9,934 nt of DNA from NCBI GenBank assembly GCA_029879595.1, contig JAOUPZ010000093.1:1-9934 (forward strand). Direction: 5' to 3'. A program made the translations under genes and the position numbers. The notes under the pieces are model-generated. The model did no database searches, had not been told where the DNA came from, and saw nothing but the letters and a program-made list of their open reading frames with translations. Source of the stretch: Deltaproteobacteria bacterium (GTDB taxonomy: Bacteria; SAR324; JACQKK01). Below are positions 1 to 6,881 of the stretch, one piece after another (positions within the stretch are counted from its first letter, which is position 1; the number at the start of each line of letters is the position of its first letter).

Positions 1-326
1 TGGGTGGGGTGATATTCATGAACGGATCATCGGCGGACCAGGAAGCCAAGACCCTGGCCGACGATGCCCGCAATTCAAACGACCCGGACCTGTACAAACA
101 GGCCGAGGACAAGCAGGCCGCCGCTGAAAGCCAGATGACGATTGGTGCGGCCACCATGGGTATCGGGGCGGGTCTGCTGGCCTATTACCTGTTTATTGAG
201 AAGCCGGTTTCACCCGGCACTGCAGTGCTGGATGGTCCGTCAGGCCAAAAGGGGCTTGTCCTCACAGGCGTTCGCCTGTATGCCAGCAGAAAAATGGTTC
301 TGGCTGGAGCAGGTTTTAGCTGGTAG
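1..326 (+). CDS. Hypothetical protein with one membrane helix, probably 3' part of a longer gene
   Basis: The frame is open to the left edge, so the start is probably outside the window; internal candidates are GTG at 9 and ATG at 18, the latter with only a loose G-rich stretch ahead of it. The visible ~105 residues begin with a hydrophilic, alanine/aspartate/lysine-rich helical part (DPDLYKQAEDKQAAAESQM), followed by one hydrophobic glycine-rich segment (IGAATMGIGAGLLAYYLF) that reads as a membrane helix, and then a short beta-like tail ending in GAGFSW. This order, helical repeats then a C-terminal membrane helix and a short beta tail, is seen in TPR-type envelope proteins of deltaproteobacteria-like genomes; that is a resemblance by memory, not a domain match. 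It could also be a complete small membrane protein of about 102 residues. No function can be assigned. Confidence 0.55.
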   Translation, partial: GGVIFMNGSSADQEAKTLADDARNSNDPDLYKQAEDKQAAAESQMTIGAATMGIGAGLLAYYLFIEKPVSPGTAVLDGPSGQKGLVLTGVRLYASRKMVLAGAGFSW

Positions 327-408
327 AATAAAAACAACAAAGGACCCCTCATCCCGGGGGCGGAGTCATGGGGAGGGGTTGGGGTAAATCTAGTTCTAAG
401 TTTATAGA

Positions 409-476
409 TCTTTCACAAGGCCGGAGGCAGAGGTTGAGCCGGCTCACCAACACTTAACGGGAGTGTTTGTGAAAGA
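409..476. other. Nested inverted repeats, possible structured RNA or operator
   Basis: The outer arms TCTTTCACAA (409-418) and TTGTGAAAGA (467-476) are perfect 10-base reverse complements. Inside lie the 12-base palindrome TGAGCCGGCTCA (435-446) and the perfect hairpin AACACT/AGTGTT (449-454/462-467), which abuts the outer right arm and shares one base with it. GCCGG (420-424) can also pair with CCGGC (439-443). As RNA this could fold as a three-way junction with a 10-bp closing stem. It lies about 220 bases before the start of the large lipoprotein gene. It does not match the core motifs of riboswitch classes I know. It may instead be a protein-binding site or a relic of a mobile element. 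Confidence 0.4.
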
Positions 477-682
477 ATTTCAAAACAAAATAAAGTCTAT
501 ACAAATTAAAAACCGGGCGTCAGGTCCGGAGGAATTTCTGTGGATCGTTTCACTGCGGAAGGGCCGTTGTGTTTTCTTGTAACCAGGAAGCACAGGCCGT
601 GCTTTATTCTTTATTCATGACGGGTCATTCAAGCTGAACTGTTCTTGTCAACATGAGGGGATGGAAAGAGTAATTTCAATCC

Positions 683-688
683 AAGGAG
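683..688 (+). promoter_or_regulatory. Ribosome binding site that sets the start at 697
   Basis: AAGGAG lies 8 bases before ATG 697. The upstream in-frame ATG at 661 would add 12 residues (MERVISIQGARE) ahead of the signal peptide and has a poorer upstream context, so 697 is preferred. Confidence 0.7.
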
Positions 689-696
689 CGCGAGAG

Positions 697-3600
697 ATGA
701 ACGGGAAGAATGATAAATACAGCTGGAGTTGGATATTGACTGCCGTTTTTTTCGGCATGGTTTTTTTCATAAGTTCCTGTGGCGGTGAAGACCTGGGAAC
801 ACCCCCCACGGGAGGTGACAGGAACCCCAGTGATCTTTCCGCCATGGTAGTAACGGATAATCTTCCCGCCAACGACCCTGACTGCCCCACCGGCGGTGTG
901 CTGATTACAGTGGGCTGGGACAACGGAGAGGGCGTGGGGAACACCGCCGGCGACGGCGTCATGGACCTGATCCATGAAACATACAAGGTCTGTAACGGCT
1001 GGAACTCCCTGGTCAAAGTCTCGGCTGATACCACCAACTGCGCCTATGGGGGAACCCGGATCGACACCGGGATTGACGACGGTGCTCCCTTAGGCACCAA
1101 GAACAACAACCAGCTTGAAACGGGTGAAATAGAGAACACCCAGTACGCCTGCAACGGCGCTCCGGGCACCGGAACCCAGGGACATGCCAGCCTCGTTGAG
1201 ACAACAGCCGCCAGTGTGGCCAACTGCCCCTCCGGCGGTATCACAGTCACTTACGGGGTTGACGACGGCGATCCTACCGGAACCGCGAATGACGGCTTTC
1301 TGGATACAGGCGAGGTGGACGGCACCACGCATGTTTGCGAGGGGGCCGACAGCATCCAGAATCTGGTGAAATTCCAGGCGGAACCGGAGGGATTGAACTG
1401 CACATATGGCGGACAGAAAATACTTTCAGGTCTGGACAACGGCGATGGGGCCGGAAACCCCAACGATGGAATTCTGCATGCCGACGAGGTTGACAACACC
1501 AGCTACGCCTGTGCGGCCAGCGGCGGCGGCAGTGCCGTAGATACGGCTGTTGCCCTGAACAGGGGCACAGACAATTCAGAGCCCTGGCAGGTATTTACCG
1601 AAGCCACCGAATGCCCCACGGCTGGCGGCACGGAAGTACTGGTATACACCGAAACTGACGGAACCACCGGATATGACGGCGGAGCGCAGGATATCCTGCG
1701 TGACTCCGCTTTTTACTGCAACGGCGGCGGGGGCGGAGCAGGATACGCCATGCTGTCCAGCCCCACCGACATTTCGCCGGGTGGAACCTGCGCGGCCGGC
1801 GGGATCGAGATATTATTCGGCCTGGATGACGGACTGGCTTCCGATGGCAGCACCCCGGCCGGCACGGCCAATGACGGTACTCTGAATGCCGGTGAGGCTG
1901 ATCCCGCGCTGACCAAGATCATCTGCAACGGCACCAATGGATCCAGCGGCGCCGATGGCTCCCTGGTGGCGGTCAACGGCACCGGAGCCTGGCAGACCTC
2001 CCTTACCGGCCAGAACGAGGGCACCCTGTGCAGCGGAACAACCGGAACGGAGATCGTGGTCTACCTTGAGAAAAACGCCACTACTGGCTACCAGACCGGG
2101 GATACCCTGGTGGATGCCAGCTTTACCTGTAACGGCACCAACGGAACCAGCGGCTCCGATGGCTCCCTGGTGGCAGTCAACGGCACCGGAGCCTGGCAGA
2201 CCTCCCTCACCGGCCAGAACGAGGGCACCCTGTGCAGCGGGGCCACCGGTACGGAAATCGTGGTCTACCTGGAGGTTAACGGCACCACGGGCTTCCAGAC
2301 CGGAGACACGCTGGTGGATGCAGGCCATACCTGCAACGGCAGCAACGGAACCAGCGGTTCCGATGGCTCCCTGGTAGCGGTAAACGGCACCGGAGCCTGG
2401 CAGACATCCCTCACCGGTCAGAACGAAGGTACGCTGTGCACCGGGGCCGGCGGGACGGAAATCGTGGCCTACCTGGAGGTTAACGGCACCACGGGATTCC
2501 AGACCGGAGACACGCTGGTGGATGCCAGTCATGCCTGCAACGGCACCAACGGAGCCCCCGGCACGGATGGTTTCAACAGCCTGATCGTGGCCACCGAACT
2601 GCCCTTCGGTGACGCCTCCTGCCCCTTTGGCGGAACACAGATCAAGGTGGGCAAGGATTTGGACCGCGATAACACACTGGATGCGGGGGAAGAACTGGAC
2701 ACCCGCAGCATCTGCGCCATCGGCAGCGGCATGAGCCAGGGGGAATCCGGCTTGCCGGCAGATATATCCTGGGTATCCGGGACGGGTATGACAGGCGAGC
2801 CGCCGGAGAACTATGTCTCTGCGCAGGGATCAAGCTATTACCGGTTCACCACCTTTGATGATGGTTCCGGAGCGCTGGATTCCAGCGGACCCTACACGCT
2901 AAATCTTTATGCCATCGAGTCGAACCTTTCGTTGACTATGTATACTGATATCAACTTCACTCCGGGTAATGAGATCGCCCTGGATTGCCGGCTGATCTTC
3001 TGGGGCACCGGGAAATCCTGCTCCACTCCGGGAGGGCTTTACGGCCAGCCCAGTACACATCTGGGGGAAGGAACAGCGTATTACCTGAAGGTTCGGGATA
3101 CACGGAACATGCCCAACGAGTTCTTCATGATGGCGTCTTTCGGGGCGAACCACGGAACCGAATCAGTTCCGGTTGATCTGGGCACCATTCTCGCTCAGAG
3201 AACCATGAAATCCTCCATCGGCTCGGCCATGGAATCGGAAGACAGAACCGCCAACAGTTATTACAAGTTTGAGGGCAACCCCGGGCTGTACACCATGAGC
3301 GTCAAAGGGTTGACCACCGTTGATGACACAACGGTATTTGGCATGGATATCAACAAAACTGATCAAACCTGGGGAACAAGCTGTGACACACAGAAATGGG
3401 AATACTCCGGACAGGAATACTACTGTCTGGCCGTGCTGCCCTCGCTCTCCTTTTACAACGTCAATGTAAGAAACCAGGGCGGCGGAGCCACCTACACCAT
3501 GACCGTTGATGTGGGCGATACCGCCACCGAGTATGTCATTGACGGGAATTCCGCGGGCCATGTGGTGGATTCGCAGAGCGAAAAGCTCTACCGGCTGAAC

Positions 3601-4203
3601 ATCGCCGCTACCGGTCTCCGCCGGATGGTGCTGACCGGGAGCATTTACAACGCCGACATGAGGTTGTTCGATGGCCATCCTGACCTGCCAACCACCCTTC
3701 AAATTGGGTCCTGCTACAAGGATCAGGACACCAGTTGCGCTAATATTATCGATATTCTCCAGCAAGGCGTGGACTATTATATCAGCGTGACAAACTATGA
3801 GTACTACACCCAGCAGTTCAATCTCATTATCGCTGGTATTGACGAGGAATTGTATAACGGGACTACATCCAGTTGGATAACCTACTCACCCGGACGCACC
3901 AAGACCTACAAGTACGTCGCCCAGAACACGCTGGATCCAACAATCCTGGTCGGTATTAACTGGCCCGCGACCGGGGCTTATATGGCAGGCCAGTCGATTT
4001 CAATATATGACGGAACTTCAGGCTCGTTGACTCTCTTGGGCTCATACAACTGCTCTGAGGAAAGCGCCGCCATGCCGGACTGCACCCTCTCCGGACTTGG
4101 GCTCAGCCTCCAGTCAGGTGATATCGTGTACATAATTGTTAAAGACGATGATTATTCATCGATGGATTACAACTATCAGCTGCAACTCACCATTACCCAA
4201 TAG
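697..4203 (+). CDS. Large modular exported lipoprotein with ten cysteine-paired modules and PPC-like repeats
   Basis: Starting at 697 (1168 residues), residues 1-28 form a lipoprotein signal peptide: hydrophobic core ILTAVFFGMVFFISSC with lipobox I-S-S-C and acylated Cys28, then GGED with no Asp at +2, which suggests outer-membrane sorting. Residues ~49-676 hold ten modules of about 50-70 residues, each with an early cysteine (typically C-x-x-GG) and a late cysteine (typically CNG), joined by Gly/Thr/Ser/Asp linkers: ~49-102, 103-162, 163-218, 219-281, 282-349, 350-421, 422-489, 490-557, 558-625, 626-676. They resemble the family I know as DUF7151. Module 10 carries an EF-hand-like loop, DLDRDNTLDAGE (654-665). 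Modules 7-9 are near-identical copies. Residues ~680-1168 hold four beta-rich repeats with a YYxF-like early strand and a YYxxV-like late strand, resembling PPC (bacterial pre-peptidase C-terminal) domains; no protease is attached. Likely envelope-surface adhesion or scaffold role (inferred). The gene stands alone, flanked by long gaps. Confidence 0.85.
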   Translation: MNGKNDKYSWSWILTAVFFGMVFFISSCGGEDLGTPPTGGDRNPSDLSAMVVTDNLPANDPDCPTGGVLITVGWDNGEGVGNTAGDGVMDLIHETYKVCNGWNSLVKVSADTTNCAYGGTRIDTGIDDGAPLGTKNNNQLETGEIENTQYACNGAPGTGTQGHASLVETTAASVANCPSGGITVTYGVDDGDPTGTANDGFLDTGEVDGTTHVCEGADSIQNLVKFQAEPEGLNCTYGGQKILSGLDNGDGAGNPNDGILHADEVDNTSYACAASGGGSAVDTAVALNRGTDNSEPWQVFTEATECPTAGGTEVLVYTETDGTTGYDGGAQDILRDSAFYCNGGGGGAGYAMLSSPTDISPGGTCAAGGIEILFGLDDGLASDGSTPAGTANDGTLNAGEADPALTKIICNGTNGSSGADGSLVAVNGTGAWQTSLTGQNEGTLCSGTTGTEIVVYLEKNATTGYQTGDTLVDASFTCNGTNGTSGSDGSLVAVNGTGAWQTSLTGQNEGTLCSGATGTEIVVYLEVNGTTGFQTGDTLVDAGHTCNGSNGTSGSDGSLVAVNGTGAWQTSLTGQNEGTLCTGAGGTEIVAYLEVNGTTGFQTGDTLVDASHACNGTNGAPGTDGFNSLIVATELPFGDASCPFGGTQIKVGKDLDRDNTLDAGEELDTRSICAIGSGMSQGESGLPADISWVSGTGMTGEPPENYVSAQGSSYYRFTTFDDGSGALDSSGPYTLNLYAIESNLSLTMYTDINFTPGNEIALDCRLIFWGTGKSCSTPGGLYGQPSTHLGEGTAYYLKVRDTRNMPNEFFMMASFGANHGTESVPVDLGTILAQRTMKSSIGSAMESEDRTANSYYKFEGNPGLYTMSVKGLTTVDDTTVFGMDINKTDQTWGTSCDTQKWEYSGQEYYCLAVLPSLSFYNVNVRNQGGGATYTMTVDVGDTATEYVIDGNSAGHVVDSQSEKLYRLNIAATGLRRMVLTGSIYNADMRLFDGHPDLPTTLQIGSCYKDQDTSCANIIDILQQGVDYYISVTNYEYYTQQFNLIIAGIDEELYNGTTSSWITYSPGRTKTYKYVAQNTLDPTILVGINWPATGAYMAGQSISIYDGTSGSLTLLGSYNCSEESAAMPDCTLSGLGLSLQSGDIVYIIVKDDDYSSMDYNYQLQLTITQ
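1960..2571 (+). repeat. Three tandem 204-bp in-frame repeats
   Basis: Units 1960-2163, 2164-2367 and 2368-2571 each encode 68 residues beginning SLVAVNGTGAWQTSLTGQNE and ending in a CNGxNG linker. Units 2 and 3 differ at about 26 of 204 positions by eye, with longer identical blocks in the second half. The units are in register with the protein modules and keep the frame. This is recent duplication or gene conversion inside the lipoprotein gene, and the unit count is likely to vary between strains. Confidence 0.92.
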
Positions 4204-4210
4204 GAAGAAG

Positions 4211-4241
4211 CCCTCCCCCCCGTCCTGCATGCGGCGGGGGG
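4211..4241 (+). terminator. GC-rich hairpin just after the large lipoprotein gene
   Basis: The C-run plus G ahead of TCCTGCATGCGG can pair with the following CGGGGGG, giving about 7 G/C pairs within ten bases of the stop codon. There is no T tract afterwards (GCGTAAAAAC follows), so it is at best a weak or factor-assisted terminator or an mRNA 3'-end stabiliser. Confidence 0.35.
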
Positions 4242-4242
4242 C

Positions 4243-4276
4243 GTAAAAACCGGAGGCGGATATCTTGTCCGCCTCC
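4243..4276 (-). terminator. Intrinsic terminator, minus-strand orientation
   Basis: GGAGGCGGA (4252-4260) and TCCGCCTCC (4268-4276) are perfect 9-base reverse complements with a 7-base loop. Read on the minus strand the hairpin is followed by GGTTTTTAC, a five-T tract, so it best serves transcription from right to left; it may also block or protect plus-strand transcripts from the lipoprotein gene. It sits 17 bases beyond the stop of the minus-strand frame at 4293-4409. Confidence 0.5.
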
Positions 4277-4292
4277 CTTCCCCCGTCAGCAC

Positions 4293-4409
4293 TCACTTGG
4301 TGATGGTGCCCCGGTGGCAGATCATCATTTCACCCAAATCTACTAAACGCGGACGCTTGAGGACCGCGGTCTGGACTCTGGCAAACAGCGGGATCTCAAA
4401 AGAAGTTTT
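4293..4409 (-). pseudogene. Possible minus-strand gene relic or tiny ORF
   Basis: A minus-strand frame of about 38 codons is open between a stop at 4410-4412 and its own stop TGA at 4293-4295. Its C-terminal end reads LVDLGEMMICHRGTITK. The only ATGs in it (4323-4328) would give an 11-residue peptide. There is no good ribosome binding site. The frame is immediately followed on its own strand by the hairpin plus T tract at 4276-4243, which suggests the end of a former gene. I do not recognise a family, and a chance open frame of this length is quite possible. Confidence 0.25.
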
Positions 4410-4454
4410 TCATGATGGCGCGAAAACAAATGTTTTTGTCGCAATTTGAAAAAC
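4405..4454. promoter_or_regulatory. Imperfect dyad upstream of the 229-residue lipoprotein gene
   Basis: Outer arms GTTTTTC (4405-4411) and GAAAAAC (4448-4454) are perfect reverse complements. Inside, GCGCGAAAAC faces GTTTTTGTCGC imperfectly. The centre is AT-rich and about 150 bases before the start codon. It could be an operator or only a cruciform-prone AT-rich tract; I saw no convincing -35/-10 pair around it. Confidence 0.25.
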
Positions 4455-4565
4455 ATGATTTGTCCAAATCTGAAATAATATGCAGTGTGGTTTTCACTTA
4501 TCAGTTGGTGTTTTGAAAAAACACTGCTGAATTTTGCATAGGCGAATATCTTTTTTATCCATGAT

Positions 4566-4571
4566 AAGGAG
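4566..4571 (+). promoter_or_regulatory. Ribosome binding site that sets the start at 4579
   Basis: AAGGAG ends 7 bases before ATG 4579. The frame also contains TTG 4534, ATG 4561 and ATG 4591, but 4561 overlaps this site and 4591 has only a close GAGAGGA. Starting at 4579 gives a normal length lipoprotein signal peptide. Confidence 0.75.
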
Positions 4572-4578
4572 ACGGTTA

Positions 4579-5268
4579 ATGAGAGGATTTATGAAATTAT
4601 TTTTTATGGCCCGATTTACTCCAATAATGGCCCTGGTGCTGTTGATGGCCGCTTGCGGCGGAGAATCAGAAAAACAGGATGTCTCCAATGATCCAGCCAC
4701 CACGTCCTTCACAGTGACTCCATCGGACAAAGGCTGGTACACAGTTTTAGGTGATCACACACCCACCACAGAAAATACGGCCACTGGAATGCTCCTTACA
4801 TCGGCGGTGTACTACAGGTCATTTTTCACCTTCGATCTTTCCGGGGTAACTGGCACAACGGTAGTCAATCCGGTGCTGCGCCTGGGGGTTTATTCGATGC
4901 AGTCGGTGGTTGAAGAGATGGAGTCCTTCTGTATTTATGAAGTTTCCACCGACGTTACCACCCTGGTAGCTGGCGGAACCGGCTTAACGGCTATATATGA
5001 CGATCTGGGAACGGACTCCCTGGGGGGAGGTGCCAATTATGGTTGTTTCGATGTCCTGATTTCTGATGTGGGATCGGGCACACCATTGACCATCCCTTTA
5101 AATGCGTCCGCCGCAGCCGATTTATCCGCAGCTTTGGGGGGAAGCTTTTCCATCGGCATTGCCGGATCCTCCCTGGACCCGGTTGGTGGAGCCCAAAATG
5201 TGGTGTTCAGCTACGGCGATGCCACGGATGCCGAACGTATCTATGACCTGCAACTGGATACCTATTAG
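4579..5268 (+). CDS. Exported lipoprotein of a beta-rich family also found in PEP-CTERM-type proteins
   Basis: The 229-residue product begins with a lipoprotein signal peptide: MRGFMKLFFMARF, hydrophobic stretch, then lipobox M-A-A-C with Cys26 followed by GGES. The mature part is a single compact beta-rich domain. Marker stretches are YYRSFFTFDLSGVTG (78-92), TTLVAGGTGLTAIYDDLG (127-144) and AALGGSFSIGIAG near the end. From memory, this pattern (R-x-F-F-x-F-D-L, then AGGTG-x-TAI-x-DLG, then ALGG-x-F-x-IG) recurs in exported proteins, often with a PEP-CTERM anchor; here the anchor is an N-terminal lipid and there is no C-terminal sorting signal. Cys118 and Cys156 are the only mature cysteines besides the lipid-bearing one and could form a disulfide. 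The gene stands alone, with a terminator about 120 bases downstream. Function and ligand are unknown. Confidence 0.82.
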   Translation: MRGFMKLFFMARFTPIMALVLLMAACGGESEKQDVSNDPATTSFTVTPSDKGWYTVLGDHTPTTENTATGMLLTSAVYYRSFFTFDLSGVTGTTVVNPVLRLGVYSMQSVVEEMESFCIYEVSTDVTTLVAGGTGLTAIYDDLGTDSLGGGANYGCFDVLISDVGSGTPLTIPLNASAAADLSAALGGSFSIGIAGSSLDPVGGAQNVVFSYGDATDAERIYDLQLDTY

Positions 5269-5290
5269 AAGCTATTTCAAAAAAACATCT

Positions 5291-5337
5291 ATGCCTCCGG
5301 CGGGCCGGTGGGCCATGGCCCCTGCTGGGGGTTTGGG
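5291..5337. repeat. GC-rich palindromic block, candidate interspersed repeat
   Basis: This stretch starts ATGCCTCCGGCGGGCC, contains the perfect 12-base palindrome GGGCCATGGCCC (5310-5321), and continues into G-runs. It is far more GC-rich than its AT-rich flanks and not coding. GC-rich intergenic blocks of this style recur as dispersed repeats in some deltaproteobacterial genomes; only one copy is in this window, so repetition is inferred. Confidence 0.3.
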
Positions 5338-5390
5338 GGCAAAGCTCCCGAATTGTTAATTTCGAGAGGGCTGGTAGAGTATCTCCTGAT

Positions 5391-5421
5391 GGCAGGCGGA
5401 CCCCAAAACCGCCTGCCTTTT
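5391..5421 (+). terminator. Rho-independent terminator downstream of the 229-residue lipoprotein gene
   Basis: GGCAGGCGG (5391-5399) and CCGCCTGCC (5409-5417) are perfect 9-base reverse complements with a 9-base loop, followed directly by TTTTGCTT. It lies 122 bases after the stop codon and would end that transcript before the methyltransferase gene. Confidence 0.7.
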
Positions 5422-5456
5422 GCTTAAAATAATGGCTTTCGAAATTCTGCCGCACC

Positions 5457-5600
5457 TCAGGGCTGAGCCGCAGTTTTGGCTGATTTTTCCAGCCATTCAT
5501 TAATTTCAGGCTCCATTTCTGATCGGCACTCCTCATACACCCCGGCATCTCTCACCTCGAATCAGGGCAACTCGTTCATTTCATCAGATAGAGAACGCAA
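5457..5600 (-). pseudogene. Decayed C-terminal coding relic with an internal stop
   Basis: Read on the minus strand, one frame gives LRSLSDEMNELP, a TGA (5562-5564), then FEVRDAGVYEECRSEMEPE followed by INEWLEKSAKTAAQP and a stop (5457-5459). The residue mix is protein-like: acidic, helical, with a charged amphipathic tail. The same frame is continuous across the TGA, as expected of a gene that acquired one nonsense change. A GTG at 5553-5555 could start a 32-residue peptide (start reads VRDAGVYEE), but no good ribosome binding site precedes it. The upstream part of the gene is not recognisable. Family unknown. A frame that looks coding by chance cannot be excluded. Confidence 0.3.
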
Positions 5601-5846
5601 CCCCCACGCGGAGGCTGGCAGAATACCTTCGACATAAAACACGGAACAAGATAAATATCCGTTTATCCATTCCTCCTGTTTTTAGATAGCCTACCCGGGC
5701 CAGGGGAACCACAAAGTACTTGAGGGATTCCAAAGACGGCAGACTTTTTTTGCCGGCGGCGGTCAGTAGCATATAATCAGGCAACCTGCACTGCTGGCCT
5801 CGGCGGCAGGCCTTGAGCAACCAATTAGACACCCTGGGGGTCCCCA

Positions 5847-6629
5847 ATGGAAAAGCCAGCCGGATATGTCGGTATCGATTACCTGAAGAGGGCCGCGAAC
5901 CAACTCGCCGAATTAAAGGAACTGACCCACAGCCTGTTGCAGATCAAGCCCGGTGACTCAATCCTCGACCTGGGCTGCGGCCCGGGGCTGGACACTGTTC
6001 CCATGGCAAAACTTGTTGGCGAAACGGGCCGGGTAGTCGGAGTGGATGTGGACGAGGAAATGCTGGAATCCGCCGAGACCAACGCCCGCAAGGAAAGCGT
6101 GCATGGCTGGACCAGCCACCGCAAAGCAGATGTGCGTGCGCTGCCCTTTGATGATTCCGAGTTCGACGGAGTGAGGGCCGAGCGTCTGTTCCAGGTGCTG
6201 GATGGCAGCTTTGCGCCTGAAGAGATTATGGCGGAAGCCCTCAGGGTGCTGCGCCCCGGCGGGAGACTGGTGCTGGCGGACACCGACTGGGCGAGCGCAT
6301 CGGTGGACTTTGACGACTTTGAGTTGGAAAGACGGCTCATGGCCTTTTTCGCACGGCACCTGCGCCCGAACGGCCTTGCGGGCAGGCAGTTCCTGCGCCT
6401 CTGCCGCGAGCAGGGACTGATGGATCTCCAGGTGCAAATCCACCCCGTGCCCATGTACGATTTCGCCAAAACCCCGTTCGGGAACTGGCTGAAAAAGGAA
6501 GCCCTCGCGGCACAAATCGCCACCGAAAGTGAAATGGAATGCTGGGTGGATGAACTGGCCAGACGTACCAGCCAGGGCGTGTTCTTCGCGGTTACCAACA
6601 TGGTTGTGGTTTCCGGCAAAAAGCAATAA
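5847..6629 (+). CDS. Class I SAM-dependent methyltransferase (Methyltransf_11/UbiE-like)
   Basis: The 260-residue product has the full Rossmann methyltransferase signature. Motif I is LDLGCGPGLDT (40-50), which binds S-adenosylmethionine. Strand 2 ends in the acidic VVGVDVDEEML (63-73), with Asp67 placed to bind the ribose. The motif ADVRALPFDD (94-103) packs by the adenine, and the post-core motif ALRVLRPGGRLVLADTDW (131-148) is typical of the UbiE/Methyltransf_11 group; ending this strand in DTDW is common in a large set of uncharacterised methyltransferases. The C-terminal ~110 residues form the substrate-side region and carry no specific hallmark, so the acceptor (small molecule, quinone, lipid or antibiotic) is unknown. 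Probably cytoplasmic: no signal peptide. ATG 5847 is preceded by TGGGGGT, a weak ribosome binding site. The gene is solitary, 578 bases after the previous gene and 336 before the next, so context gives no pathway. Confidence 0.9.
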   Translation: MEKPAGYVGIDYLKRAANQLAELKELTHSLLQIKPGDSILDLGCGPGLDTVPMAKLVGETGRVVGVDVDEEMLESAETNARKESVHGWTSHRKADVRALPFDDSEFDGVRAERLFQVLDGSFAPEEIMAEALRVLRPGGRLVLADTDWASASVDFDDFELERRLMAFFARHLRPNGLAGRQFLRLCREQGLMDLQVQIHPVPMYDFAKTPFGNWLKKEALAAQIATESEMECWVDELARRTSQGVFFAVTNMVVVSGKKQ

Positions 6630-6881
6630 CCCCGCCTGAACTTTTCCCGGCATTCTGGGAGAGCACTGCCAGAGAATCCGTTTAATATGGCATGGCCGCC
6701 CAGCCTACAGCTATCCCATCTAGAGCCCACAATTCGGCGGGCGAATAACCACTTTGCATAGGGTGTTCACAACGGATTGAAATGAACTTTCTATCCGCCA
6801 GAAACTTTAGTTTATAAACTGGCTCGACACAATCCACAAAATTATTTGAAAATAACTTCCATATATGATAACCGAAATACA

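Larger units (their letters stand above)
327..696. other. 370-base intergenic region with several hairpins
   Basis: No credible gene lies here. Just after the first gene is a G/C-rich imperfect hairpin with arms ACCCCTC (344-350) and GAGGGGT (373-379); it lacks a T tract on the plus strand. Nested inverted repeats follow at 409-476 (listed separately). A small hairpin AAGCAC/GTGCTT (588-593/599-604) is followed by TATTCTTTATT and might act as a weak plus-strand terminator. I found no sigma-70 promoter with acceptable boxes and spacing. Confidence 0.4.
5269..5846. other. 578-base intergenic region
   Basis: It contains, in order, a GC-rich palindromic block (5291-5337), a clear intrinsic terminator (5391-5421) and a minus-strand coding relic (5457-5600). 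The rest, 5601-5846, holds no feature I can support; minus-strand frames there start at TTG or lack a properly spaced ribosome binding site. Confidence 0.5.

Noticed and set aside
1813..2532. Long minus-strand open frame (239 codons) across the tandem repeats
   Set aside because: It is the mirror of the repetitive, GC-rich lipoprotein coding sequence; the plus-strand frame has the signal peptide, ribosome binding site and module structure, and the minus frame has none.
1960..2571. CRISPR array
   Set aside because: The repeats are 204 bp, contiguous without spacers and translated in frame as protein modules.
5207..5548. Minus-strand 113-codon frame
   Set aside because: It runs through the terminator hairpin, the GC-rich palindromic block and the end of the lipoprotein gene; its composition looks random and a different frame in part of it reads better as a coding relic.
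5584..5847. Minus-strand 87-codon frame, including a start MDKRIFILF preceded by AGGAGG
   Set aside because: The full frame begins at TTG opposite the methyltransferase start; the internal ATG has its AGGAGG only one base away, too close to work, and the 28-residue peptide resembles nothing known to me.
5879..6730. Minus-strand open frame of 283 codons over the methyltransferase
   Set aside because: The opposite strand has complete SAM-methyltransferase motifs. The minus translation is serine/arginine-rich with no recognisable domain, typical of antisense to a GC-rich gene.
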